From Saururus chinensis (Eukaryota > Streptophyta > Magnoliopsida > Piperales > Saururaceae), in contig CP141149.1 of NCBI GenBank assembly GCA_035235625.1, forward strand, positions 12,954,893 through 13,018,892: 64,000 bases of DNA, read 5' to 3'. Shown piece after piece: positions 48,804 through 59,948 of the stretch. The translations under genes were made by a program, and so were the position numbers. Numbering within the stretch: the stretch's first letter is position 1; every line of letters starts with the position of its first letter. The notes below the pieces were generated by a model. That model was not told where the DNA came from. It worked only from the letters and a program-made list of their open reading frames with translations, and did no database searches.

Positions 48804-49775
48804 GACAAAGGGAGTATATCATCAATATATATATTGAATTAATAATTATGTTTATATCAAATATACAAATATATGTATTATTTATTTTATACATTTATTA
48901 TTTATATATAATTTTAAATTTATATTTGAATTTGAGCTCAAGCTTGAGCTCAAACCAAGTAGAGTTGAGTTCAAGTTTTGTTCAAGCCGAGCCGAGTCGA
49001 GCAGGGGTATGCTCGAACTCAGCTTGAGACTATTCGAGCTAGATACAAGTTCGAGCCAAGCCCGATTTGAGTCGAGCCTAGTTTGAGCTGAGTTGAGTTG
49101 GGTTGCTTGACGAGCCAGCTCGGCTCATTGACAGCCCTAGTCAAGATACATCGAGGTTGAGCCACTTCCTTTTAAAATATACGATTATTAAATTAGAGTA
49201 TATATTAACCATCGTCAAACCATATTATCAAACAAAACAAGTCTTCCTAGAGTATATGTATGAGAACCATAATACACATTAACATAAATAAATTGGCACT
49301 CATGTATCTACAATTGTCCATAAAGGTCTAAGTGACATCATAAAAGATAAATAAATCCTACATATTTTATGGCCTGAATTAGATGTGTTTGCCATGTATA
49401 CCAAATCCTCCTAAAAACTTAGTCCTCTTGAGTACTTGCATCATAAGGATATCAAGTATACCCAGTAGGATAACTAAACAAGAACCACAACTACAAATAT
49501 TATAAAAATAATCAAACTAGTAAGACACTTTGAATCATCCCTTAACACAAAGTACAAAGGTTCACTAATGTCATCGAAATGTGTATCTCTATGAAGTGGC
49601 TTCATACTCTTATTAAAGATTGGATCCCGCTCCATTGATTTTATGAAGTTAAGGACCATAAGGGATAAATAATACCAAGATATGCACATTCTTTGTACTA
49701 TTGTATTTATATTGATATGCCTTATCAAACTAGACCTCACATAGATAGTTTATTTTGAACTTTTAAAGTGGGCCC

Positions 49776-49895
49776 CAGGGGCAGAACCAAGAAGTTTTTA
49801 AGGAGAGGCAGTGTGTGTAATTTTTAGAGAGGAAAGGGGGGAAGAGGGAGGGGCAATTGCCGCCACCCCTAAGCCACAACATGGCTCTGCCCTTG
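49776..49895. mobile_element. hAT miniature element, 120 bp, perfect 8-bp target duplication
   Basis: Left end CAGGGGCAGAACCAAG; complement of the right end CAAGGGCAGAGCCATG. Target duplication GTGGGCCC at 49768-49775 and 49896-49903. Non-coding, purine-rich centre. The inner GGCAATTGCC word is shared with the 11622 element. Confidence 0.92.
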
Positions 49896-50704
49896 GTGGG
49901 CCCCATCTATATGACATACTTCTTGAAGCTTAAATTAATATGAGAGAAAATAATTAAAAAATAACAAATATTTAATTCCAAAATGGGAAGCTAGGAGCTG
50001 GAATCACCTCATAAGGTGATTTGATGATTCTAGCAGAACATGCTAGAATCAGCCTTCATACATAATTTTTAATTCTTCCCAACTTCTACACCCAACCATA
50101 ATCTAGTTGATTCTTCACATAATTAAGATGGAATCAACTTAACATAATCAATAAAATATAAATTCAAAACCCAAATAGAAGCCCTCCACTAGAGTTGTCA
50201 GCAGTTTTTCCCATATTTATTTATTTATTTATTGTATAGAAGTTTCTTATTACTTGTGCTAATAAGAAAAGGGTGACAACGGACACATGCTCAATGATAG
50301 AAGAAATAGTGGGGCCCACAAGATCAATGTGTGAAAATTAAAGTGCTTAAAATTAAAGAGGGAAGATTGTTGGGCTACTCGGTTCAAATGTACTGTAGTA
50401 TTATCCAAAACTATATGTCGTAATGGGTGACCCATTGCCCACCTGCATGTGTGGCATATGCATCATATGCTTAGAGTTTTGTAGTAAGGAGGTCACATAT
50501 ATAAATTGACAAAGTAAAACACAAGTGAGGCAGAACACAAGGGAAGAGGCAGAACAAGGTTGAAAGTCTGGAGCCAATTATATACCTGGCCTTTTATTAT
50601 TTTATTATTTCTCAATCCAAGACATATGTATTAGTTGTATAAGTCAAGTGCCAAATACTAGCCCCCCTACACTCATAACATAGTTCTGCCCCAGGTTACA
50701 CAAT
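49896..50704. other. Intergenic stretch with a truncated hAT-like end
   Basis: No gene. GCCCCCCTACACTCATAACA followed by TAGTTCTGCCCCAG (about 50660-50695) looks like a right hAT end of the same group. A GAGGCAGAACAAGG word near 50545 could be the left end, but I find no matching target duplication. Confidence 0.4.
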
Positions 50705-51095
50705 GGAAGCAAGAATTCCTGAACAAAATGGGCTCGTAGAGCATAGACATATCGTTGAAACTAGGCTTACTTATCTCTTGCAGGTTTTGGAATTATGTTT
50801 CCTCTAAGAAATGGAGTATAAATATTAATTTTCTTTCTTGTAATAAATTGCTTTCCTTCGAAGTCTGTGTAGAGATGGGCACCATATAAACTTCTTATGG
50901 GTTTTCAGCTGTCTTACTCTTGTCTTTGTACGCCTGGATCTGCATTTTATCCCTACCTACAGCTGTTTGATCACGGCAAATTGGATTTCAAATTACTTCA
51001 ATGGTTGTTTATTGGCTAAAATTGTGGGCATAAAGTATAAATGTGTATAGATCCTATTAGTAGCAGAATCTATATAGTCATGTCTACTTTTTTAT
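50705..51095 (+). mobile_element. Copia integrase fossil fragment
   Basis: The plus strand contains RIPEQNGLVEHRHIVETRL (50717-50775), the conserved integrase PEQNG region. A decayed integrase C-terminal stretch follows (words like KCIDPISSRIYI near 51030-51075). No LTRs adjoin. Heavily decayed. Confidence 0.75.
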
Positions 51096-51536
51096 GAGCA
51101 ACATTTTATCTTCGCAAACCCACCTGCCAAGACCACTCCACCTATGACGCACCACTTCAAGCTCTCCAACTTTTCAGCCAGCATGCCATCTTCCCTCCAC
51201 CTATGGCATGGCACTAATCTGCCGTTGCAAGTCCTTCAGCTGGGTTCAACGTCCAATTTTACAAGAAATTAAGAAGAGGATGAATCGAAATATAGCTGCA
51301 ACACCAAAACAGGGTACAAAGTACCGAAAGCCTTTCTTTGAAGTTCCTCCCAGATACATGGCTTACATACCCGGCTTACAATTCTTGGAAAACAATGGAA
51401 TCGAGGCTTTTCAATGACTTGGCCATTCATACTATTTACTGAAATTCAACACTCCTATGAATTTATGTAAAACTACTTGAATGTAAAAGTATGAGATCCT
51501 CAGCTTTGCTACGTACGTAGTGACATTAAGCTGAAA

Positions 51537-52124
51537 TTAGGAAAGGTAGAAGTGGTCATGAATATCGTCCCAGTCAATGAAGTCCTCCTCATAATCTTCC
51601 CATTCATTAAAATATTCCCCGTAAGCAGCAGCATCTTCCCATTCTTTGTAATAATCCATGTAATCGGCATATCGACCGCCCATGTTTTCTTCAATTAAAT
51701 CAGTTTTCTTACCTGTATTTGTAAACAGAATTTTAATAAAATTACGAAAATAAAGAAGATGTCCCAACAGTAAGCTAGGCGGAAGCCATTTTCCCTACAA
51801 GATGGAGATTCACCCCCCTGATTATGGGTGTGATCTGCGGCAGGAAAGAGGGCAATGGCCTCCAAGGGCCGGTTACTCAAAAGAGAAGCATGCATTGGGA
51901 CCATCGCGATTCGTCTGTTTACCACGGGACTTGCTAGAGTTCTTGTCCGACATCATTCTCAGGAGCGATTCAGCGAGCTCCAACCTTGTCTTCCATCCGG
52001 GAAGTGGAGGTAGAACATCGCTCAGAGATCTGGCAGTCCATCTCTGGCCTTTTTGGAGGGTCCTCTGCAGCACCCAGACCAGCAAACGCTCTTCCTCCGT
52101 CAGATGCTTCCTTCGGCGGCCCAT
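51537..52124 (-). CDS. Two-exon host gene for an unrecognised 125-residue protein
   Basis: Exon 1 is 52124 down to 51923 and exon 2 is 51712 down to 51537, with a 210-base GT-AG intron (donor GTAAAC, acceptor AATACAG) joining in phase 1. The product has 125 residues. It starts MGRRRKHLTEEERLLVWVLQ, a basic then amphipathic segment. GQRWTARSLSDVLPPLPGW follows, with a Lys/Ser-rich middle (SDKNSSKSRGKK). The C-terminus is acidic and Tyr/Trp-rich, about 45 residues, including YADYMDYYKEWEDAAAYGEY and ending HDHFYLS. No membrane segment or signal peptide. The basic N-terminus and acidic tail suggest a nucleic-acid or chromatin partner, but that is inference. Clean splicing in frame, no stops and sharp composition argue for a real gene. 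I do not recognise the family. Confidence 0.65.
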
Positions 52125-52404
52125 GATTGACTGTCATGAACAATAGGAAAGCAACAGATCATCTCCACACCCTACTATCCTCAGCTCTAGAGGAACACAG
52201 GAAAGATCAAATTGCAGCTTACCTCCTCAATTCAAATTTCAAATCTTCGTGCGGAATGGGTGAAAACCGGATGTTCAGAGCAGGGAGTGACGAAGACGAG
52301 GCTGGTCGCTTCTTCTAGTGTCGTGGATACGAAGGCACTTCCCGCATATGCCGGCGAGGCAGTTGGAGCCAACTTGCTGCCCGTGGCAACAGACGAGGCG
52401 GCCC

Positions 52405-52625
52405 GCAAGAAATCGAATTGCGGGTTGCGGCGGCCGAGTCAGCTAATCAGCTTGTTGGCCGGGCTAACTGATTTCAACCCGATCCGGTTGCTGATGTCAA
52501 CGAATTATTCAGGCCGCCGACTCAAATCAAATTGCGGGTTCCGGTCGCCCAGCCAGCCGACCCAAATGGTTGGCGGGGCGAGGCCGGGCCGGGCTAACTG
52601 ATTTCAACCGGACCCCACTCCAGGA
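52405..52625. repeat. GC-rich two-copy duplication upstream of the 125-residue gene
   Basis: Two diverged copies (about 52408-52485 and 52527-52602) share AAATTGCGGGTT, then a CGGCCGAGTCAGC or CGCCCAGCCAGC stretch, GTTGGCCGGGC and GGGCTAACTGATTTCAACC. The patch is far more GC-rich than its surroundings and may be a promoter-proximal CpG-rich region. Open frames across it (52212-52601) are not convincing. Confidence 0.6.
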
Positions 52626-53040
52626 GCCCAGCCGTTCGTCCGTCTGTCCCACTTTAGATACGTCCACTCACTGGATACCTTCTTTAGGCCCGGGTGCAAT
52701 CATCAAAATGGACGGCGTGAAGTAACGTAATGATATTTGAATGTGTAGTTTATTCTTTTATTGGGTAGCGTCCAGGTCACTTACCCTAAGGTTTGTTTTA
52801 TGTGAGAAACTTATATGAATCTGATTTTACCGTGACCCCATGTATCATATGATACAATGGGTAAAAACTAATCTGCTAATTAAGTTATGTGCACCATTAA
52901 ACCAAAATTTAATAGCATACGATGCTAAGCTCAAGCAATAGCAACTAAGCCCAAGCTCATATACAATCTAATGGGGCACAATGCTGGGGCTCACGTAGCC
53001 ACGCATTACACATGCGCTAATATAAACAAGTTTCTTATTA

Positions 53041-53424
53041 GGAAAAATTATTAAAATAAAAAAAAGATTACTAAAATATATTACTTTGGAAAATATTTTT
53101 CAAAGTGGTGTTCCTTTTTGCCACGCAAGCACCAGCGAAGCAGTTGGCACCAACGTGGCTTTTTTTTAAAATTGATTTCGTCGTTTAGAACGACAAAATT
53201 GGTTTGAATACGATTTCGTCGTTCTAAATGACGAAACCGTTTATTACTTGACCCGATGTCGTCGTTCAGAACGACGAAATCAATTTAAGCTGATTTCGTC
53301 GTTCTGAATGACGAAACTGCCACACTTAACTAATTTCGGCTTTCAGTCTAGGAACAACACTGATTTTGTCGTTCAGAACGACGAAATCAAATTAAGTTGA
53401 TTTCGTCGTTCAGAACAACGAAAT
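53041..53424 (+). repeat. Left terminal inverted repeat of the MULE
   Basis: Contains a decayed terminal hairpin (CACTTTGAAAAATATTTTCC region, 53085-53110) and a second hairpin at 53120-53159 (GCCACGCAAG...ACGTGGC). Six copies of the near-palindrome TCGTCGTTCTGAACGACGA follow, near 53177, 53209, 53255, 53299, 53361 and 53396. Matches the complement of 59548-59948 along its length. Confidence 0.93.
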
Positions 53425-53434
53425 CATCGTTCTT

Positions 53435-53626
53435 ATATTTCCCGATCTGCTCTGCCTCCAGTCGCCTCAGTGCAGTGAAGAGAGTCGTTTTGCGATCCAC
53501 CGCCGCCTCTGCCAAGATCCGGCCCGTTGCCAACGTCCAGCCCGCCGTTGCCGCCGTCCAGCCCGCTGTCGCCGCCGTCCAACCGCCGCAGCCGCCGACG
53601 TCCAGCCCGCTCCCGTTCAAATTTTT
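53435..53626 (+). other. GC-rich block in the MULE leader, possibly acquired
   Basis: A roughly 190-base island of CCGCC/GTCCAGCCCG repeats (three to four copies of GTCCAGCCCGCCGTTGCCGC or variants) sits between the left terminal repeat and the AT-rich leader, ending at a donor-like GGTACGATCC. It may be a 5' untranslated exon or host-derived DNA, as Pack-MULEs acquire. The open frame through it (53397-53726) is Ala/Pro-rich and low in complexity. Confidence 0.5.
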
Positions 53627-54159
53627 TGGTACGATCCTTTACTTTTTTTTTACTTCTTTTTTAATCGTTGCAATGGATCTTTTGTATGCTACATTGAAGA
53701 AATTTATCTTTTATATGCTATATTGAATAAATTTGAAGTTTTGATTATCCCAACATTGAGCCCTAGTTTTAGAAGTATTGTTCTCAGTCGTTTTGTGTGT
53801 TTTTTTTGTTTAAGATTATTGAATTGAGATGGATTTTTAATTAATGAGTTTTTGTTTTTTAAGATGACAAGTCTCTCAAATTTTGGAAAATGAGGAGGAT
53901 TTGAGTTTTTGAGCATGCTTTTTTTACAGCTTATATGGTTTGTGGCATTGCATGCATTATTGCATCAATTGTGTAATTTTATTAATTAGAAAATTTACTC
54001 ATTAATATAAAGTATTCATGATATGCTTATATACTTGGTAAAGTTATTAGTTTCTATGCGTATATATTTTGAAAATATATTGGTTAAGGTAGATATTAGT
54101 ATTAGTTTGTTTAATTTAATATTAATTTAATTTATTATTTATGAATTAATTTAATAGAA

Positions 54160-57007
54160 ATGACAGAAAAAATGGTTAGTTTTTTCATTAACTACGACGG
54201 ACGCATAGAAGGATTATTAATGAAGAAACCGTCTACATTTGATGAATTTGAGATGCACGTAGCAAGTAAGGTTGGGTTGGATCGAAGAAGATGGAAAATT
54301 ACTATCAAATATAATCTTCTGTCCTATGGATCGAGAATGATACTAATGAACATAAATGATGATTCATCAATGGCTTTTATGTTTCACCACTCATGTGACA
54401 AAATTTCTTTCGAGTTATTTCTCGAAAAAGAGGCCCGAGTGACTAGTGAAAGGCAAAGTAGTTCACATAGGAGCTTTCACAGAAGCTCACACAGGAGCTC
54501 GGATAGAAATGTGAACAATGAAAGTCATATGCAAATGCCGGTGGACAACGAAGAAGAAGGAAATATATCTATGACAGTAGCTTCAAATGAACGTCATAGG
54601 TCGTCTGCCTCTATTTACGATGGAAGTAGACCTAATTGGAGGTAAGGTTAATTTAGTTGTGAATACATTTTCAATCTTATTGTCCTTTAATGAAAATACG
54701 TTTAGCTAAATTTTGAGATTTTGTGTGTAATATGGAAGGTCCACGATGCATGCACACGAGCCATTTAGCGTTCAAATGTCTCAAGGCGGTGCATGGTATG
54801 AAACTCAAAGTTCGATGAGCCTTCATTACCCCTACACGTATGTTGGTCATACCGATGCTAGACCATCTAATCAGAGGTGAAATATATATTTATAAATGAA
54901 TTCAACTTTTTTAGGCTTACGAAATTTAATACATATGCGATGTTTATATGTAGGGGGGGATATGTCTACGGTGAAGATATTGATGAAAATAAGGATAATG
55001 AAGGTGAAGATAATATTGACGAAGTAAGTGGAGAAGATTCTGACATGAATGTAGAAGGGGTTAGAGGTGAAGAAAGCACTCAACAGATGGTTGACGGCAA
55101 GGGGGATGATGCGGTAGACAATGCCATTGCTGGGAATGATATGAATGTAGATGATGAAGAGCCGCCGCACTGTGAAGTGGAGCCACTTTATGCACACATC
55201 ACAGATGAGGAGATAGATGCGGCAGTAAATTCTACAATGGATTTGGACCAACAAAATGAAGATGAGTTATATGTTGGCCGCATCTTTGAGAATAAAGAAG
55301 CATTTGTTACAGCCTTACAGGAGTTTTCCATTCAAAATCATGTCGAATACAAGGTTGTACGAACAAATCTGGCAAAGTATACAGTGAAGTGCATTGATAG
55401 CACTTGCCCTTGGAGAGTGCATGGCTCAATCAAAAGGGGTGGTGGGTCCTTTAAATTGAAGACGTACAAAGGTGACCACACATGTCGGAATGCCCAGCTT
55501 AGCACAGATCATAGGTAGTGCAGTGCCTCCTTTATTTCGAAGGTCATAATGCCCGCTATCCAAGCCGAATTAACTCTCACACCAGGGGATATTATTCAAA
55601 GAATGAAGGAGAAGTATCATGTGGACATATCTTATAAGAAAGCATGGGCAGTAAGGAATATGGCGATCAAGGCCATTTCTGGAGATTGGGTAGAATCGTA
55701 TAAATTGTTGCCAATGTACCTAAGGGTGGTGCAAGAAGCCAATCCTGACACCTACTACCGCTTAGAGGATGATGTAGTACCTCGTGCAGATGGTGGCACT
55801 TGTAGGAGATTTAGACGGTTGTTTTGGGCGTTTGGGCCGTCTATAGCAGGGTTTCGACATTGCATCCCTGTGATTGGCGTTGATGCCACTCATTTGTATG
55901 GCAGATATCCTGGTGCTCTTATGGCTGCAACAGCTACAGATGGAAATAATAGGTTATTTCCTCTTGCATTCGGGCTTGTCGGGAAGGAAGATGGAGACAA
56001 TTGGAAATGGTTTCTAATGGAATTGAGGGATCATGTACTGATGGGTATGACGAACATCGTCATTATTTCAGATCGACATAAGGGGCTTCAGAAGGCAGTG
56101 CCTGAGGTTCTTCCAGAGCTAGATTATCACCATCGTTATTGCATCGTCACATAAAAGCAAATTTTAAGGAGTTCAAAAATGATACACTAACGGACTTGAT
56201 TGGGGCAGCAGCTTGTGCACTCACAGTAGAAAAGTTTGATGCTAAAATGGACTTGATTGGTCAAGAGAGTCCTAGGGCAAAACATCTCCTCTTAGGAGGA
56301 GAATTGCATCCTGCACAGTGGTCCCTTGCACACGGTGGTTTTATGACATTTAGCATGACAACTACAAATATGGCTAAAAGTTTAAATAGCGTCTTGAAGG
56401 GGGCACGAGGTTTACCTATGCAACCTTTAGTGCCAGCTATCTTTTATTGGCTCATAAAATTTTTTGTTAAACGATCTTCTGCCGCCTCTGCCATGGCCGC
56501 CACCCCATATACTCCTAGAGTGGAAGCCATATTAAGAGAGCAAACAAGAAAAATTGGGGAGTATATAGTTAATAGGATCAACAGGAGTCAGTACGAAGTG
56601 ACATCAATTCGTGCCCGAAAGGTTATGGTAAATGCTGCGATACTACTTGTACATGCAACATCCCTCAGGTTTATGGTTATCCTTGCTCGCACCTTATCGT
56701 CGTGTGGGCAAAGCGGCGGGAGCCAATCCATGCATCACTATTTTACACATCTTCTACTTATAAAAATGTGTACTCCGCAGAATTTTATTCTCCTCGTGGT
56801 CGGGAGTATTGGGAGAGGGATATACCTTTTGTGTTATACCCACCGATAGCAACAAGGCAACCCAGTCGCCCACGGTCGGTTCGCATTAGGAATACTATGG
56901 ACCGCAAAACAATTGAAAGAGATGGTAGAGGAGGATATAAATGCGGGAGGTGTAAACAAAGTGGGCATAATAGTAAATCATGTAGAAACCCTCTTGTTGA
57001 TTGGTAA
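54160..57007 (+). pseudogene. MURA-type MULE transposase, interrupted
   Basis: Exons 54160-54641, 54739-54876 and 54954 onward join in frame. Order: a PB1-like N-terminal domain (from MTEKMVSFFINYDGRIEG); a Ser/Arg/His-rich linker; an acidic stretch; a MuDR-type zinc DNA-binding domain (CIDSTCPWRVHGS...YKGDHTC, 55391-55485); the transposase core with VIGVDATHLYG (first Asp, about 55870) and VIISDRHKGL (second Asp, about 56060); a SWIM finger (CTCNIPQVYGYPCSH, about 56649-56693); and a CCHC knuckle (CGRCKQSGHNSKSC, about 56942-56983). The position that is usually Glu in the NxAES motif reads Lys (NMAKSLNSVLKGARG, about 56370). There is one in-frame stop near 55516 and frame changes near 56143 and 56640. 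Non-functional as it stands, but domain content is complete. Confidence 0.92.
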
Positions 57008-57103
57008 ACATATAATCAACCTCTGTATTTATTATATTTTTTTAGTTACGTACGCATGTATTCCTTACGATTAATGATATGATCTTCATTTTTCACAGAT
57101 CAT

Positions 57104-59342
57104 ATGGATCATGCAGAGCCTTGTTACGGGCCAGGCCCGAGTGACGCTTCTTTACTCGTAGAGCAGGAGTCACATAGGTCTGCTGCTATTTGGAGAGGAG
57201 AGGTATGATAACTTTTTTTAAATTTTGTTTTATTTTTTTGGTTGATATAGTACAACATGTTATAATTTTAAAATTTATTATAGGACCCCGGGTGCCTTGA
57301 GTGCACCGAACATTTTAAATATCTCCGCCATTGGCCCATAGATGAGCGTATGTTACCTTATATCGAGCGAGCGGGATTCGGCCATTTCATTCATCTACAG
57401 TATGTCCGTCTTGATCGGCCTCTATTGACAGCTCTTGTTGAGAGATGGAGGAGGGAGACACAGACATTTCATTTGTCATATGGAGAGATGTCCATCATGC
57501 TCATGGATGTGGCAGTTCTATTAGGACTTCGTATTGATGGACGTCCGGTGACAGGCATGACAGGAGGAGCTCATATGGATATATTAGTTAGACTTCTTGG
57601 TAGAGCTCCTCCTACTACAGTGATGCATGGTAGCCGAGTGAGCCTACAATGGCTCTTACAGGAGTTTAGCGAGCTCCCAGCCGATGCTACAAAGATAGTT
57701 ATCGAGCAGCATGCACAAGCCTATATATTGCATTTACTTGGAGCCACCATATTTGCGGATACCACGAGCAGCCACGTGCATGTTTCGTATCTCTCTCTCC
57801 TTGCCGACTTTGACATGGCTGGCACTTATTCATGGGGCAGTGCTACTCTCGCATTCTTATACCGAGAGTTAGGAAAGGCATGCCAAGCCATGACCTCGGG
57901 GATTGCGGGCTATCTGACCCTTCTTCAGGTAATTAATTGTGTAACTTTACTTGGTGTTTTAGTCACGTATAATTTTTTAATTCTAATATTTGTTATCACT
58001 ATTTTATGACATAGTTATGGTCGTGGGAGCACTTACACATCGGCCGACCAACTGCTAAGATGGGTCGCTTGGTCTAGGGTGCTCCATTAGGGGCGAGGTA
58101 GGTTGTATTTATGTTTACCACATTACTTTTTTAGCAACGTTTTATGTACATATGTTGAACTCATTTCTTAAATTTAACTCCTTAAGGTGGAATGTTCGGA
58201 AGAAGAGAACCGAAAATCCACAAGGAGTCCTCCGTTTGTATAGAGGGGAGTTAGACCACCAGCGGCCATACCAGGTAATTTTATTACCATGTTGAACTTT
58301 TTTATGTAATGATTTTAAAAAATTTATCGTTATTTAAACTAAATTATCTTTATATATTGTATAGATTATTTGGCAGTCGTACTCGGAGGACTTGTTGGTT
58401 GTGATACCTCCACTCTGCACGGACGGTCGAGAGGTGTGGCTTTCTCGAACCCCTCTAATATGTTATGAGATTATAGAGATGTATGTGCCGGATCATGTAA
58501 TGCTCCAGTTTAACCTGGAGCAAGGGGTCCCACCTTCTATTGTCTAGTTTGTCCATCGCATCACTCGACATGGCAGCCATATTACCGACTGGGCTATATA
58601 TCATGCGTCATATATTGCTCGATGGGAGGATAGGAGAGCCACTATTATTAGAGGGGAGCTGGCTACGACATTGCGAGATGTTCGTAGTACTTATATGCGC
58701 TGGTATTTACCGATTACACAACGATATATTTTACCGCGCGATGATGTAGAGGAGATGACATATCAGCCTAGGGGAGCATCTGAGGCAGCTCTAGTAAGTA
58801 GAACTTTGTTAATTAAGGCATATATTATTTTCTTATTTCGTTTTAATTATTTATCTAATATTTATTTTATTTTTTTATAGCTTTGTCAGATTCGACATAC
58901 TAATGTGTATGTCAGTGATTAGAGCGTCTAATGATGTCCTTCGTAGCTTACCACTACTTCATTCGGTGATCACGGATGTTCATCGATATTATCCTGTCGA
59001 CAAGGCCGCTCAGACGCAGCCGATGCACTCTACATGCCCTGATATTCCATCATCATCAGCAGCATATAACTCTCCTCCAGGTTCATCATTTCCAGACACT
59101 ACACATGTCACTCAGCCAGATCCTATTTTATATTATAGACGACATCAGCTAGCTCGTATTGTTCCATCTATTACTTATGCTGAGCCAGAGCCCGAGCAGG
59201 AGCCTGACATGGTGTCGCAGCCGGAGCCCCAACCCTGGTTAGAGCCAGAGCCATAGCTGCAGCCAGAGCTAGAGGTAGATCATGAGGAGCTCGTACACCA
59301 CCGTCGAGGACAAGGTCGACGACGAGGACGTAGGAGATTATG
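57104..59342 (+). pseudogene. Plant mobile domain (PMD, MAIN/MAIL-like) gene inside the MULE, interrupted
   Basis: Exons by eye: 57104-57202, 57284-57928, 58015-58097, 58187-58274, 58365-58793, 58881 to about 59342; phases agree. It starts MDHAEPCYGPGPSDASLLVE. The PMD core includes MLPYIERAGFGHFIHLQYV, TFHLSYGEMSIMLMDVAVLL, GLRIDGRPVTG and SWEHLHIGRPT, then YHASYIARWEDRRA and RWYLPITQRYILP. The C-terminal part is Ser/Pro-rich, then has a PEPEQEPD-type proline/glutamate stretch, then an Arg-rich tail (HHRRGQGRRRGRRRL). PMD genes occur as host regulators (MAIN/MAIL, partners of PP7-like phosphatases) and inside transposons. In-frame stops (near 58076, 58546 and 59255) and a frame change near 58910 show decay. 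Its role in the element is unknown. Confidence 0.9.
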
Positions 59343-59547
59343 ATATTACTTGTAATCTATTATATTTGTTACTCGTATATGATGTACTTTACTTATATTT
59401 GTTATGGTGATATTCGTGATACTGATATTTGTTATGGTGATATTTGTTATGGGTGGAATGAATGAAGTTGTGCATGTACATCTGTGTTTTGAATGAATGA
59501 ACAGGGACAGGTGATAAAATTAGTTTTAAATAGTAATTTTAAAAAAA

Positions 59548-59948
59548 TTTAATTTGATTTCGCCGTTTAGAACGACGAAATTAGCATAATTTGATTTCGT
59601 CGTTCTGAACAACAAAATCAGTGTTGTTCCGAGACAGAAGGCCTAAATTAGCGAAGTGTGGCAGTTTCGTCGTTCAGAACGACGAAATCAGCTTAAGTTG
59701 ATTTTGTCGTTCTGAATGACGACACCGGGTCAAGTAATAGAAGGTTACATCATTTAGAATGACGAAATCGTATTCAAACCAATTTCGTCGTTCTAAACGA
59801 CGAAATCAACTTTAAAAAAAAGCCACGCTGGCGCCAGCTGCTTGGCTGGCGCTTGCGTGGCAAAAACGAGCACCACTTTGGGAAATATTTCCCAAAGTGG
59901 TATATTTCAGTAAATATTTTTTTTAATTATTATTTTAATAATTTTCCC
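59548..59948 (-). repeat. Right terminal inverted repeat of the MULE
   Basis: Complement of 53041-53424. It has six near-palindromes of the TCGTCGTTCTGAACGACGA type (near 59548, 59584, 59647, 59699, 59748 and 59781), a GC-rich hairpin at 59822-59861 (GCCACGCTGG...GCGTGGC) and a perfect 30-bp palindrome at 59872-59901 (half site ACCACTTTGGGAAAT). Confidence 0.94.

Larger units (their letters stand above)
47744..49775. other. AT-rich stretch with small transposon remnants, no gene seen
   Basis: Holds two related foldback elements (48282-48346, 48741-48803). A GAGCTCGAGC-rich block at 48930-49137 has a right end complementary to TAGGGCTGTCAATGAGCCGA, similar in style to the 11268 element; its left end was not found. 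The segment 49270-49480 resembles 28440-28800. A minus-strand open frame at 49474-49740 has no recognisable content. Confidence 0.5.
53041..59948 (+). mobile_element. Full-length Mutator-like element (MULE) carrying MURA transposase and a plant mobile domain gene
   Basis: 6908 bp. The terminal inverted repeats are about 0.4 kb (53041-53424 and 59548-59948). The left tip is GGAAAAATTATTAAAATAA and the complement of the right tip GGGAAAATTATTAAAATAA. It is flanked by a perfect 9-bp target duplication TTCTTATTA (53032-53040 and 59949-59957), the length typical of Mutator. Two genes run in the same direction: transposase (54160-57007), then plant mobile domain protein (57104-59342). Both are now interrupted, so the copy is not autonomous. 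The intact target duplication and long, well-matched ends suggest modest age. MULEs carrying such extra genes are known; the end architecture here is distinctive. Confidence 0.95.

Noticed and set aside
51208-51417. 69-codon + strand open frame (ends NNGIEAFQ)
   Set aside because: No recognised domain and no clear upstream exon. Too short to support as a gene, though composition is not implausible.
52127-52601. Plus-strand open frames across the GC-rich region
   Set aside because: They lie upstream of and antisense to a better-supported spliced gene; GC-rich DNA gives open frames by chance.
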